The notes under the pieces: generated by a model
Databases searched by the model: none
What the model was told of the DNA's origin: nothing
Seen by the model: the letters and a program-made list of their open reading frames with translations, nothing else
In this document: positions 34,122-42,224 of the stretch, piece by piece
How the letters are laid out: every line of letters starts with the position of its first letter
Position numbering within the stretch: the stretch's first letter is position 1
Made by a program: the position numbers and the translations under genes
Origin: Limnohabitans sp. 2KL-17
Lineage (GTDB): Bacteria; Pseudomonadota; Gammaproteobacteria; Burkholderiales; Burkholderiaceae_C
Reading direction: 5' to 3'
Assembly (NCBI RefSeq): GCF_003063415.1
Contig: NZ_NESK01000013.1
Span: forward strand, 38,048 to 102,047
DNA: 64,000 nt

Positions 34122-35389
34122 CGCATCAAGCCTACAGTGCCCTCATGGCTTGTGGTGCGCCTGCAGCGTGTCAGGCCTTGCTGTCGATCAACGTTTGTGC
34201 AAAAAAACTGGGCGCCTGCTGCGACCAGTGCAAAGGCCAGCATCATCCAGCCCAGGTTGACAGCGCCTTCGTGCGGCACCAAACCCACCAGGTAGCCCCC
34301 TGTGGCCCCGGTGAGTTGTTGCATCAGGCCTGCGACAGCAGCAGCCGACCCGGCCAGCGCGGGCAATACGCCCACAGTGCCCGCGAGCGCAGGCGGGTTG
34401 ATCAAGCCATGGCCTAGGCCCAGCAGCATCAGCGGCAGCGCCACTGCCAGCGCGGTGTGGAACCCCGCCAAACCCAGGGCGAGCATCAGGACCAGACCGG
34501 TCAGGGTCAGGGCCTGGCCCCAGGCCATCACGCGGGCTTCGCCCATCTGCTGGATCAGGCGCGAGGTCATGAAGTTGCCCAGAATGTAAGACAGCGGCAC
34601 GGCCATGATGAACCAGCCGATTCGGTCGGGTCCGATGCCGTAAGCCTTGAGCACGATCGGTGCGCCCCCCAGAAACACATAAAACGTGGCGGTGCTGCCC
34701 GCCAGAATCACCACATAAAGCACAAAGCGTGTCTCGCGTGCCAGGCGCGCGTAGGCGCTCAGCATGGCGTGCAGCCAGTGGCTGTCACTTTGCGCCGGTT
34801 GGGGTGAGCGGGGCAGGCCCCACCAAGCGGCCAGCAACAGCAGCAAGGCCAGCACCGCCAGCAATACAAAGTTGACTTGCCAGCCCCAACGCACATGGAT
34901 CTGGCCGCCGATCAGTGTGGCCAGTGGTGGGCACATGCCAAGCGCCATGCCGATGTAGGCCATGACCCGGGTGCGTTTTGGCCCGATGAAGAGGTCTTGC
35001 ACCATCGAGCGGCTGACCACCATGCTTGCAGCGCTACCGGCGCCTTGCAACACGCGCGCAACGGTCAGGGTGGTGATGTCGCTGGCCAGTGCGGCCATGA
35101 GGGAAGCCAGCCCGGCCACCGCCAGCCCCAGCATCAGGATCGGCTTGCGCCCATGCCGGTCTGACAAGGGGCCATAGACCAGCTGCAAGACCCCATAGGC
35201 GACCAAGTAGCCGCTGAAAGTCAGCTGCACATCAGCCTGGCTTGTGTCAAAGATGGTGCCCCATTCCTGCATGGACGGCAGACACAGTGTCATGGCCAGC
35301 AGGCCAAAGGAAATCTGGGCCAGCAAGTTGGCAATCAGCCAACGGCCATGTTCGGGGTGTGGATTCACCCCGGTGTGTTGTTGCGGCAT
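34085..35389 (-). CDS. MFS transporter, Bcr/CflA-like
   Basis: 434 residues, 12 predicted helices. The loop between helices 2 and 3 reads [17 protein letters not shown], a full MFS A-motif, and [22 protein letters not shown] resembles the drug-exporter C-motif region of Bcr/CflA. Probably a proton-coupled efflux pump. It begins one base after the metW stop and runs into the AMP-phosphorylase gene, so it belongs to the same transcript. Its relation to methionine or nucleotide metabolism is unclear. Confidence 0.83.
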   Translation of the reverse strand: MPQQHTGVNPHPEHGRWLIANLLAQISFGLLAMTLCLPSMQEWGTIFDTSQADVQLTFSGYLVAYGVLQLVYGPLSDRHGRKPILMLGLAVAGLASLMAALASDITTLTVARVLQGAGSAASMVVSRSMVQDLFIGPKRTRVMAYIGMALGMCPPLATLIGGQIHVRWGWQVNFVLLAVLALLLLLAAWWGLPRSPQPAQSDSHWLHAMLSAYARLARETRFVLYVVILAGSTATFYVFLGGAPIVLKAYGIGPDRIGWFIMAVPLSYILGNFMTSRLIQQMGEARVMAWGQALTLTGLVLMLALGLAGFHTALAVALPLMLLGLGHGLINPPALAGTVGVLPALAGSAAAVAGLMQQLTGATGGYLVGLVPHEGAVNLGWMMLAFALVAAGAQFFCTNVDRQQGLTRCRRTTSHEGTVGLMRCSPNPYRPRMH

Positions 35390-35390
35390 G

Positions 35391-35975
35391 TCAGCCGCGC
35401 TGCAACTTGTAGACCGCAGTGCCCGCCATCAGGTTGGGCAGCAGGCGCACTTCCTGGCCGTTTTGCAGACCGAAAGCGTCTACCACCTGCAACTGGTTTT
35501 TGCGGGCCAGATCGCCAAAGTCGGCATAGGTGCCCACGCGGATGTTGGGGGTGTCGTACCACTGGTAGGGCAGGCGCCGGGTCACCGGCATGCGCCCTTG
35601 CAGCACGCTCAGGCGGTTGAACCAGTGCGCAAAATTGGGAAAGGCCAGGATGCCGACACGGCCCACGCGCACCGTCTCGCGCAACATGGTCTCGGCGTTG
35701 CGCAGGTGTTGCAGCGTGTCGATTTGCAGCACCACGTCAAACGACTGGTCGTCAAACAAGCTCAGGCCTTCGTCCAGGTTCAGCTGGATCACGTTCACGC
35801 CGCGTTGCACGCAGGCGTGCACATTGGCATCGTCGAGTTCGACGCCGTAGCCGGTACAGGCCTTGTGCTTTTGCAGGTAGGCCAGCAAGGCGCCATCGCC
35901 GCAGCCCAGGTCGAGCACGCGGGCACCTTGCGGCACCAAGCGGGCTATGGCTTGCATGGTCAGAGCGTCGCTCAT
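35391..35975 (-). CDS. metW: methionine biosynthesis protein MetW
   Basis: 194 residues, SAM-dependent methyltransferase-like fold with [16 protein letters not shown] (motif I) and a [16 protein letters not shown] region. MetW is typically paired with metX in betaproteobacteria and is known to support MetX activity. The start overlaps the metX stop by four bases. The C-terminal half is the MetW-specific region ([21 protein letters not shown]). Confidence 0.93.
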   Translation of the reverse strand: MSDALTMQAIARLVPQGARVLDLGCGDGALLAYLQKHKACTGYGVELDDANVHACVQRGVNVIQLNLDEGLSLFDDQSFDVVLQIDTLQHLRNAETMLRETVRVGRVGILAFPNFAHWFNRLSVLQGRMPVTRRLPYQWYDTPNIRVGTYADFGDLARKNQLQVVDAFGLQNGQEVRLLPNLMAGTAVYKLQRG

Positions 35976-37126
35976 GCTGAGCCTCCTTGGTCCAAGGCAC
36001 TGGCCACGTTGTCAAAGTAAGAGCGCACCACGTTCATGTAGCGCGCATCGTCCAGCAAGAAGGCATCGTGACCATGCGGTGCATCGATCTCGGCATAGCT
36101 CACGTCACGGCGGTTGTCCAGCAGGGCCTTGACCATTTCCCGGCTGCGGGATGGCGAAAATCGCCAGTCGGTGGTGAAGCTGACCAGCAAAAACTTGCAG
36201 GTGGCTCGGGCCAGCGCAGCAGACAAGTCGCCACCGTGCTGGCGTGCCGGATCGAAGTAATCGAGCGCCCGGGTGATCAGCAAATAGGTGTTGGCGTCAA
36301 AGTATTCGCTGAACTTGTCGCCCTGGTAACGCAGGTAACTCTCGATCTGGAATTCGACTTCTTGTGTGGAGTATTTGTAGCCGGTGGCGTTGTCGGTCAC
36401 GGCCTGGCGCAACTGGCGACCGAACTTTTCGTTCATCACATCGTCGCTCAGGTAAGTGATGTGGCCGATCATGCGGGCGATGCGCAGGCCGCGCTTGGGC
36501 ACCACGCCGTGCTCGTAAAAGTGGCCGTCGTGAAAGTCCGGGTCGGTCACGATGGCGCGGCGCGCCACTTCGTTGAAGGCGATGTTCTCGGCGTTCAGGT
36601 TGGGAGCGCTGGCCACCACCACGGCGTGCTGGATGCGTTCGGGGTATTGCAGTGTCCACGAGAGCGCCTGCATGCCGCCGAGGCTGCCGCCCATGACAGC
36701 GGCCAATTTTTCGATGCCCAATGCATCGAGCAAGCGGGCCTGGGCATTGACCCAGTCTTCGACGGTGATGACCGGGAAGTCGGCGCCATAAACGCGACCG
36801 GTGTCGGGGTGGGTGTTCATGGGGCCGGTCGAGCCAAAGCACGACCCCAGGTTGTTCACGCCGATCACAAAGAATTTTTCGGTGTCCAGGGATTTGCCGG
36901 GGCCGATCATGTTGTCCCACCAACCCACGTTGCCGGCTTGGTCGGCATAGACGCCCGCGACGTGGTGCGAGGCATTCAGGGCGTGGCAGATCAGCACGGC
37001 ATTCGACTTGTCGGCATTCAGCGTGCCGTAGGTTTCGTAGCTCAGTGAATAAGCGCGAATGGAGGCGCCGCTTTGCAAGGGCAAAGGGGCTTCAAACAAC
37101 ATGCTTTTGGACTCGGCGATCAGCAT
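35972..37126 (-). CDS. metX: homoserine O-acyltransferase MetX
   Basis: Alpha/beta hydrolase-fold acyltransferase, 384 residues, starting methionine synthesis by acylating homoserine. Nucleophile elbow GGSLGGMQ, catalytic Asp in [11 protein letters not shown] and His in [10 protein letters not shown]. The oxyanion region GSCFGSTGP is found in MetX enzymes; many betaproteobacterial MetX use succinyl-CoA, so acetyl- versus succinyl-specificity is left open. ATG 37126 has a poor ribosome site; an ATG at 37102 is the alternative. Its leader contains a terminator-like hairpin (see separate entry). Confidence 0.93.
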   Translation of the reverse strand: MLIAESKSMLFEAPLPLQSGASIRAYSLSYETYGTLNADKSNAVLICHALNASHHVAGVYADQAGNVGWWDNMIGPGKSLDTEKFFVIGVNNLGSCFGSTGPMNTHPDTGRVYGADFPVITVEDWVNAQARLLDALGIEKLAAVMGGSLGGMQALSWTLQYPERIQHAVVVASAPNLNAENIAFNEVARRAIVTDPDFHDGHFYEHGVVPKRGLRIARMIGHITYLSDDVMNEKFGRQLRQAVTDNATGYKYSTQEVEFQIESYLRYQGDKFSEYFDANTYLLITRALDYFDPARQHGGDLSAALARATCKFLLVSFTTDWRFSPSRSREMVKALLDNRRDVSYAEIDAPHGHDAFLLDDARYMNVVRSYFDNVASALDQGGSA

Positions 37127-37144
37127 CGAAAGTGTTCAGGTGTC

Positions 37145-37275
37145 AAAAAAAAACCGGCTTCGCTGTCAGCTGGGCCGGGCTTCAGTGAGTTGAAACACAC
37201 GCCATTTAGCTGAATTTCGGAACTCTTCAGGTCCCGGCGCCCGCAATCGGGTTCAAATCGGCGCTTCGGGTAAGT
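37145..37275 (-). promoter_or_regulatory. metX leader with intrinsic terminator and competing pairing (candidate attenuator)
   Basis: On the minus strand a hairpin (CCGGC at 37178-37174, GCCGG at 37158-37154, plus an inner AGC/GCT stem) is followed by nine T (37153-37145) and ends 18 bases before the metX ATG. No other minus-strand gene lies upstream, so it would stop metX's own transcript. The 5' arm CCCGGC (37179-37174) can instead pair perfectly with GCCGGG at 37238-37233, which would break the terminator. A seven-codon frame (37205-37182, MACVSTH) lies between. The sequence does not match a SAM riboswitch class I can recognise. Confidence 0.55.
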
Positions 37276-37280
37276 ATAAG
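37252..37280 (+). promoter_or_regulatory. sigma-70-like promoter of the formate/nitrite transporter gene
   Basis: TTCAAA at 37252-37257 and TATAAG at 37275-37280 with 17-base spacing; start codon at 37313 with CAGGAG upstream. It overlaps the metX leader on the other strand. Confidence 0.5.
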
Positions 37281-37312
37281 ACGAAGAGATTGAACCCATT
37301 TCAGGAGTAACT

Positions 37313-38128
37313 ATGTCAGACCTTTATGGCTCGGACGCCTACAGTCCCGTCGAAATCGCGCGCCGCATCGAGTCGGTGGGTGAGGTCAAGGCCCGCATGG
37401 CCACAGTGCCGCTGGTTTTGCTGGGTGTGCTGGCCGGGGCCTTCATTGGTTTGGGGGCCATGCTCTTTGTGCTCGTCAAGTCCGATCCGACGCTGGGTTT
37501 TGCCACCAGCGCACTGCTGGGCGGTTTGGTGTTCGCCATGGGTTTGTTCATGGTGGTGGTGGCCGGGGCCGAGCTGTTCACCGGCAACAACCTGATCGTC
37601 ATGGCCTGGGCCGATGGGCGGGTCAGCACGCGGCAGGTGCTGCGCAACTGGGGCATCGTGTGCCTGGCCAATTTTGTGGGTGCCGCCGGGGTGGCGGTGC
37701 TGGTGTTTGCCAGTGGCCATGCGGGGCTGAATGGCGGTGCCATTGGCCAGCAGGTGGTCAAGATCGCCGTGGCCAAGCAAGAGCTGCCTTTTGTCACCGC
37801 CTTGCTGCGCGGGGTGTTGTGCAATGTGCTGGTCTGCATGGCCGTGTGGATGGCCATGGCCGGGCGCAGCGTGGTCGACAAGGCGGTGGCCGTGATGCTG
37901 CCGGTGATGGCATTTGTGGCGGCGGGCTTTGAGCACAGCATCGCCAACATGTACCTCATGCCTTTGGCCATGTTGTTGCAACACGGGGGCTTGACGGGCT
38001 TTCCCGCTGTCACCTGGAGCGGCATGCTGGGCAATTTGCTGCCCGTAATCCTGGGCAATATTTTGGGTGGGGCGGTGTTGGTGGCAGGGATTTACCACGT
38101 CATTTACCGCCGCACGCCTCAGGCTTGA
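37313..38128 (+). CDS. formate/nitrite transporter (FNT) family channel
   Basis: Pentameric inner-membrane anion channel, 271 residues, six hydrophobic helices per subunit. GAFIGLGAMLF, the AELFTGNNLIV motif (helix 2/loop) and LRGVLCNVLVCMAVWMA with GFEHSIANMYLM (conserved pore His region) are FNT hallmarks. Substrate could be formate, nitrite or hydrosulfide. It is monocistronic, divergent from metX. No formate or nitrite enzyme is adjacent. Confidence 0.92.
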   Translation: MSDLYGSDAYSPVEIARRIESVGEVKARMATVPLVLLGVLAGAFIGLGAMLFVLVKSDPTLGFATSALLGGLVFAMGLFMVVVAGAELFTGNNLIVMAWADGRVSTRQVLRNWGIVCLANFVGAAGVAVLVFASGHAGLNGGAIGQQVVKIAVAKQELPFVTALLRGVLCNVLVCMAVWMAMAGRSVVDKAVAVMLPVMAFVAAGFEHSIANMYLMPLAMLLQHGGLTGFPAVTWSGMLGNLLPVILGNILGGAVLVAGIYHVIYRRTPQA

Positions 38129-38173
38129 AACTGCCGTGCAGGCGTGATCCCGGGGTGCAGTCGCAGGCGGGCT

Positions 38174-38740
38174 TTAACTGCCCCAACCTGACAGGGCGAT
38201 CACGCCCAAAATGGCAAAAATCACGGCCGACACCATGTGTACCATGCGCAGCGGCACGCGCTTGGTGATGGCATCGCCCAGCCAGACCACCGGCGCGTTG
38301 GCCAGCATCATGCCCAGCGTGGTGCCCGCCACGACGGCAAACCAGGCGTTGTACTGGGCGGCCAGCATCACGGTGGCGATCTGGGTTTTGTCGCCCATTT
38401 CTGCCAAAAAGAAGGCCACCACGGTGGTCAGGAACACCCCCATGCGCGGGGCGCTGTCACCGTCTTCGTCGTCGAACTTGTCGGGGATCAGCATCCACAC
38501 CGCCATGGCGATGAAAGAAGCGCCCAGCACCCAGCGCAACGCAATCGGCCCCATCACGGTGGTGACCCAGCTGCCGACCGCCCCTGCCAGCCCATGGTTG
38601 GCCAGTGTGGCCACCAAAATGCCCAGCACGATAGGCCAGGGCTTGCGAAAACGGGCTGCCAGCACCAAAGACAAAAGTTGGGTCTTGTCACCCATTTCGG
38701 CCAGCGCCACGATGCCTGTAGAGACGAGGAATGCTTCCAT
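38174..38740 (-). CDS. TMEM165/GDT1 family cation exporter (MneA-like)
   Basis: 188 residues, two three-helix repeats each carrying the signature EMGDKT (first at residues 15-20, second near 105), the cation-exchange motif of the GDT1 family; bacterial MneA members export manganese. A hydrophilic acidic loop DKFDDEDGDS separates the repeats. The start MEAFLVSTG is chosen because it precedes the first helix. It is convergent with the FNT gene and divergent from amtB. The leader shows no manganese riboswitch I can recognise. Confidence 0.88.
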   Translation of the reverse strand: MEAFLVSTGIVALAEMGDKTQLLSLVLAARFRKPWPIVLGILVATLANHGLAGAVGSWVTTVMGPIALRWVLGASFIAMAVWMLIPDKFDDEDGDSAPRMGVFLTTVVAFFLAEMGDKTQIATVMLAAQYNAWFAVVAGTTLGMMLANAPVVWLGDAITKRVPLRMVHMVSAVIFAILGVIALSGWGS

Positions 38741-38836
38741 GTGAATGCGCTGTACCGTGGTTAAAACGAGGATCTTAAGTGACAGGTTGCAAGCCAAAAC
38801 TTGGGCTTGCATCAATTTGGGCTTACTTCTTGCTTT

Positions 38837-38880
38837 GAATTGGTGCGCTAAAGGCTTTTGGCCTCTTTTTGCACCAATTC
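38837..38880. repeat. 10-bp inverted repeat upstream of amtB
   Basis: GAATTGGTGC (38837-38846) and GCACCAATTC (38871-38880) are perfect mirrors 24 bases apart, lying 27-70 bases before the amtB start. The arms contain TTGGTGC and GCACCAA, the half-sites of the nitrogen regulator NtrC, but in outward orientation. Could be a regulatory site for amtB or a stem-loop. Confidence 0.5.
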
Positions 38881-38906
38881 AATTCAAATAATCTCTTAAG
38901 ACAATC

Positions 38907-40109
38907 ATGGATGCACTAAAACAGGGCGCTGATGCGCTTTTTATCTTATTGGGCGGCATCATGGTTTTGGCCATGCACGCCGGGTTTGCTTTTTTGGAAC
39001 TGGGCACGGTTCGCAAAAAGAACCAGGTCAATGCCTTGGTCAAGATCCTGGTCGACTTTTCCGTGTCCACGGTGGTGTATTTTGTGGTGGGTTACAGCGT
39101 GGCTTACGGCACCACTTTCTTTGTGGGCGCTGAGCAGTTGGCGGCAAAAAATGGCTATGACCTGGTCAAGTTTTTCTTCTTGCTGACTTTTGCAGCGGCC
39201 ATTCCTGCCATCATTTCGGGGGGCATTGCAGAGCGGGCCAAGTTCTGGCCTCAACTCATCGCCACGGCCGTGATCGTGGGTTTTGTTTATCCCTTTTTTG
39301 AGGGCATCGCCTGGAACCAGCATTTTGGTGTGCAGGCCTGGATCAAGGCGGCCACGGGCGATGAATTTCATGATTTTGCAGGCTCGGTCGTGGTGCACGC
39401 CATGGGCGGCTGGATCGCATTGCCTGCGGTGGTGCTTTTGGGTGCCCGCTACAACCGCTATCGAAAAGACGGTGTGGTCTCGGCTCACCCGCCATCCAGC
39501 ATTCCTTTTTTGGCACTGGGCTCCTGGATTTTGATTGTGGGCTGGTTCGGCTTCAACGTGATGAGTGCCCAGACGCTCGACAAAATCTCGGGCCTGGTCG
39601 CAGTCAACTCCCTGATGGCCATGGTGGGCGGCACATTGGTGGCCTTGTTGCTCGGCAAGAACGACCCGGGCTTTGTGCACAACGGCCCTTTGGCCGGCTT
39701 GGTCGCGGTGTGCGCAGGATCGGACTTGATGCACCCATTTGGCGCATTGGTGGTCGGCGCTGTGGCGGGTGGTTTGTTTGTGGTCATGTTCACTTTGACC
39801 CAGAACAAATGGAAGATTGACGATGTGCTCGGTGTTTGGCCACTGCATGGCATTTGCGGTGCGTGGGGTGGGATTGCAGCAGGCCTGTTTGGTACCCAGG
39901 CGCTGGGGGGATTGGGTGGGGTGAATTTGTCGGCGCAATTGATCGGCACCGCCCTGGGCGTGAGCTGGGCCCTGCTGAACGGGGTGGTTGTCTATGGCAT
40001 CCTGAAATGGACTATGGGCTTGAAGCTGAGCCCTGAAGAAGAGTTCGATGGTGCCGATTTAAGCATTCATAAAATCAGTGCCACCCCGGACCGGGAAGTG
40101 AGTTGGTAA
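38907..40109 (+). CDS. amtB: ammonium channel AmtB
   Basis: Trimeric ammonium/ammonia channel of 400 residues with 11 hydrophobic helices. Pore histidines are in VVHAMGGW and PLHGICGAWGG; FLELGTVRKKNQ, FVYPFFEGIAWN and AGSDLMHPFGA are family motifs. It starts MDALKQGADALFILLGG with no obvious cleavable signal. No glnK/glnB gene precedes it, unlike the usual glnK-amtB pair. The C-terminal tail has LKLSPEEEFDGADLSIHK, the PII-contact region. Confidence 0.94.
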   Translation: MDALKQGADALFILLGGIMVLAMHAGFAFLELGTVRKKNQVNALVKILVDFSVSTVVYFVVGYSVAYGTTFFVGAEQLAAKNGYDLVKFFFLLTFAAAIPAIISGGIAERAKFWPQLIATAVIVGFVYPFFEGIAWNQHFGVQAWIKAATGDEFHDFAGSVVVHAMGGWIALPAVVLLGARYNRYRKDGVVSAHPPSSIPFLALGSWILIVGWFGFNVMSAQTLDKISGLVAVNSLMAMVGGTLVALLLGKNDPGFVHNGPLAGLVAVCAGSDLMHPFGALVVGAVAGGLFVVMFTLTQNKWKIDDVLGVWPLHGICGAWGGIAAGLFGTQALGGLGGVNLSAQLIGTALGVSWALLNGVVVYGILKWTMGLKLSPEEEFDGADLSIHKISATPDREVSW

Positions 40110-40150
40110 AACAACAGATGTGTGCTGCAGGCCACATTCAGAGGGGTTTT

Positions 40151-40177
40151 GGGGGAATCCCCCTTGAACTTTTTTTG
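40151..40177 (+). terminator. possible terminator after amtB
   Basis: GGGGG, a 3-base loop and CCCCC at 40151-40163, followed by TTGAAC and a run of seven T. The short loop and the delayed T-run make it a weak candidate. Confidence 0.4.
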
Positions 40178-40200
40178 ACTTTTTCCCGCATAATTATTTA

Positions 40201-40225
40201 ACTTCATTGTCAGAAGCAACGAAGT
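40201..40225 (+). promoter_or_regulatory. 5'-leader stem-loop of the RNA-binding protein gene
   Basis: ACTTCATTG, loop TCAGAAG, CAACGAAGT: a nine-pair stem with one A-C mismatch, about 113 bases before the start codon. The AT-rich stretch before it (TTGACT at 40175-40180, CATAAT at 40189-40194) likely holds the promoter, but the hexamer spacing is not standard. A long structured leader is common for cold-regulated RNA-binding proteins. Confidence 0.4.
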
Positions 40226-40337
40226 CATGTTTGCGGTGACCAGATCAGTTTCGCTTTCCTTCCGATGTTTTCAGGTTTGTCGAATGCGCTTTCGGAGCTC
40301 CATCGCTTTTATCTTTGTGTTTTGAGGAGTCCCCTTC

Positions 40338-40925
40338 ATGGGCAACAAACTTTACGTCGGCAACCTGCCATATTCAGTTCGCGACGGCGATCTCGAGCAA
40401 GCTTTTGGCGAATTCGGTGTGGTCACCAGCGCCAAGGTCATGATGGAGCGAGACACGGGCCGCTCCAAAGGCTTCGGCTTTGTGGAAATGGGCAACGATG
40501 ATCAAGCCCAAGCCGCCGTCCACGGCATGAATGGCCAGCCTTTGGGCGGCCGCAATGTGGTGGTCAATGAAGCGCGCCCCATGGAAGCCCGCCCACCCAG
40601 AACTGGCGGTGGCGGTTTCGGAGGCGGAGGTGGTGGCTATGGTGGCGAGCGTCGTGAAGGCGGCGGAGGAGGAGGTGGAGGAGGAGGTGGAGGTGGAGGC
40701 TATGGCGGTGGCGGTGGCGGTCGCCGTGAAGGCGGAGGCGGTGGCGGCGGAGGTGAAGGTGGCGGTTTCCGCAGCCCCTACGGTGCTGGACCCCGCGGCG
40801 GTGGCGGTCGCCGTGAAGGTGGTGGTGGTGGTGGTGGTGGTGGTGGTGGTGGTGGTGGTGGTGGTGGTGGTGGTGGTCGCCGTGAAGGCGGTGGCGGTGG
40901 TGGTGGCTACGGCGGCGGCTATTGA
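40338..40925 (+). CDS. RRM-type glycine-rich RNA-binding protein
   Basis: 195 residues. A single RNA recognition motif (about residues 3-80) has RNP2 LYVGNL at 5-10 and RNP1 KGFGFVEM at 44-51. From about residue 91 the protein is almost pure glycine with four Arg-Arg-Glu-Gly repeats and a Tyr-rich end, an RGG-like low-complexity tail. Comparable bacterial RNA-binding proteins are cold or stress inducible and may act as RNA chaperones. GAGGAG upstream of ATG. Codons 161-180 are 20 consecutive GGT. It is followed by a good terminator. Confidence 0.9.
   Translation: MGNKLYVGNLPYSVRDGDLEQAFGEFGVVTSAKVMMERDTGRSKGFGFVEMGNDDQAQAAVHGMNGQPLGGRNVVVNEARPMEARPPRTGGGGFGGGGGGYGGERREGGGGGGGGGGGGGGYGGGGGGRREGGGGGGGGEGGGFRSPYGAGPRGGGGRREGGGGGGGGGGGGGGGGGGGGRREGGGGGGGYGGGY
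40818..40877 (+). repeat. (GGT)20 trinucleotide microsatellite
   Basis: Sixty bases of uninterrupted GGT encode twenty glycines inside the RRM protein. The rest of the glycine tail mixes GGC, GGA and GGT, so this stretch is a true repeat expansion. Slippage would add or remove glycines without shifting frame. Confidence 0.95.
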
Positions 40926-40967
40926 TTCAAGCGCCAGGCTGATGATCCTTGGCCAACTCACCCAGAC

Positions 40968-40992
40968 AAAGCCCTGCGTTGCGGGGCTTTTT
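40968..40992 (+). terminator. intrinsic terminator of the RRM gene
   Basis: AAAGCCC (40968-40974), 9-base loop, GGGCTTT (40984-40990) running into five T. It also faces the convergent lptC transcript. Confidence 0.85.
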
Positions 40993-41054
40993 CATGCGCT
41001 ATTGACCGTCAAGCCTTGGGTCGTCATGGGTGCGCCGCTGCAAAAGTTGGCGCA

Positions 41055-41648
41055 TCAGGGTTTGCGGGTCAGGGTCCCCTGCACACGGCCTTTCAGCAAA
41101 TACTCGCCTGTGTTGGTATTGAAGTCCATGGTCTGTGCAGTAAACACATCGCGGCCACGGGTAATTTGAACCGGGTCTGAGGACACTAGCCGGTCTTCGT
41201 CAGGCAGCGCCACCAGGCGTTGACCCCGCAGTTCAAGCGTGGGGCTTGTGTCGAAGGCTTGCCGGATGGCGGAGGCATCGCCAATCAACGTGACCTGTTT
41301 GCCGTCATCCGTGGCAATGCCCTGCCTGGATCGCGCATTCAATGCTCTGCCGGTCTTGCTTTCGGCGTAAATGCGAATTTGGTCGATGTCCAGTGTTTCG
41401 CTGGCTGGGTAATGTTGGGCTTTGTCGCCTGAAACTTCGCGCGTCATGCGCCCGCTCATGTCAAACGATTTCACAGAGAAATTTGTCAAGCGGTAATCCG
41501 GGTCCTGACGCACAGCTTTGTTGGCCGAAGGCGTCAGCAGTTCGGGCACGCTTCTGACCAGCCACCAGCTGCCGGATGCCAGCAAGGCCATCACGATCAA
41601 AGGCAGGTAAACACTCAACTTGTCGAGCAACCGGCGTGCAAAGTTCAT
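41055..41648 (-). CDS. lptC: LPS export protein LptC
   Basis: 197 residues with one N-terminal membrane helix (YLPLIVMALLASGSWWLV, residues 14-31) and a periplasmic beta-jellyroll of alternating strands. LptC joins LptB2FG to LptA and passes lipopolysaccharide across the periplasm. Start overlaps the kdsC stop by four bases. The usual next genes, lptA and lptB, are absent: an RRM gene faces it instead. Confidence 0.88.
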   Translation of the reverse strand: MNFARRLLDKLSVYLPLIVMALLASGSWWLVRSVPELLTPSANKAVRQDPDYRLTNFSVKSFDMSGRMTREVSGDKAQHYPASETLDIDQIRIYAESKTGRALNARSRQGIATDDGKQVTLIGDASAIRQAFDTSPTLELRGQRLVALPDEDRLVSSDPVQITRGRDVFTAQTMDFNTNTGEYLLKGRVQGTLTRKP

Positions 41649-42223
41649 GCGGATGGGCCTGCGTTTGCCTCAATGCCGACCAGGGCGAGAAGTCGGGCGT
41701 AATGCCCACTGGCCACCAGCAGAACATCGCAAAAAGCCCGAGCTGCCCCCTCTCCACCGCGTTCCGATGTGATGTGGTGCGCCAATGCTTTGGCTTGGGC
41801 GTGCGCATTGGCGGGCGCGCAGACAAAAGCGGCCCTTTGCATGACGGGTAAGTCGGGCCAGTCATCACCCATAGCGGCACTTTGAGACCAGTTGAAACCC
41901 AGGGTTTGCAAGAACTCTTCGGCAGCGGGGCGCTTGTCCTCTGTGCCAAAACGCGCATGTGTGATGCCCAAAGCCTTCAGACGCAGACGCAGGGCTGGGG
42001 AGTCCCGCCCGGTGATGACCACGGGTGTGATGCCGGCTTGCTGCAGCAATTTGAGGCCTTGGCCATCCAGGGAGTTGAAACGCTTCAGGGTTTCGCCCGC
42101 TTCTGAAAAATGCAGCCCGCCGTCAGTGAGCACGCCATCCACGTCAAAAAAAGCAACGCGAATGCCCTGGGCTTGCAGCAGCAACTCGGGGGGGTAGTGC
42201 AAAGCAGGTGTCAGTGTTTGCAT
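41645..42223 (-). CDS. kdsC: 3-deoxy-D-manno-octulosonate 8-phosphate phosphatase
   Basis: HAD phosphatase of subclass C0, 192 residues. Nucleophile motif FFDVDGVLTDG, VITGRDSPALRLRLKALG (motif II) and MGDDWPDLPVM (motif IV). It dephosphorylates Kdo 8-phosphate to Kdo for lipid A core synthesis. One base separates it from kdsD, and it overlaps lptC by four, so the three are an operon. Confidence 0.93.
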   Translation of the reverse strand: MQTLTPALHYPPELLLQAQGIRVAFFDVDGVLTDGGLHFSEAGETLKRFNSLDGQGLKLLQQAGITPVVITGRDSPALRLRLKALGITHARFGTEDKRPAAEEFLQTLGFNWSQSAAMGDDWPDLPVMQRAAFVCAPANAHAQAKALAHHITSERGGEGAARAFCDVLLVASGHYARLLALVGIEANAGPSA

Positions 42224-42224
42224 G

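Noticed and set aside
37240..37262. tRNA-like T-arm sequence GGTTCAAATC in the metX/FNT spacer
   Set aside because: The flanking bases do not form a T-stem, and no acceptor, D or anticodon arms can be found in the 186-base spacer.
38859..38873. Sigma-54-like TTGGC and TTGCA upstream of amtB
   Set aside because: The spacing between GG and GC is 9 bases where 10 are needed, so I did not call a promoter.
38741..38906. yybP-ykoY manganese riboswitch before the GDT1 gene
   Set aside because: None of the conserved loop sequences of that class appear in the leader.
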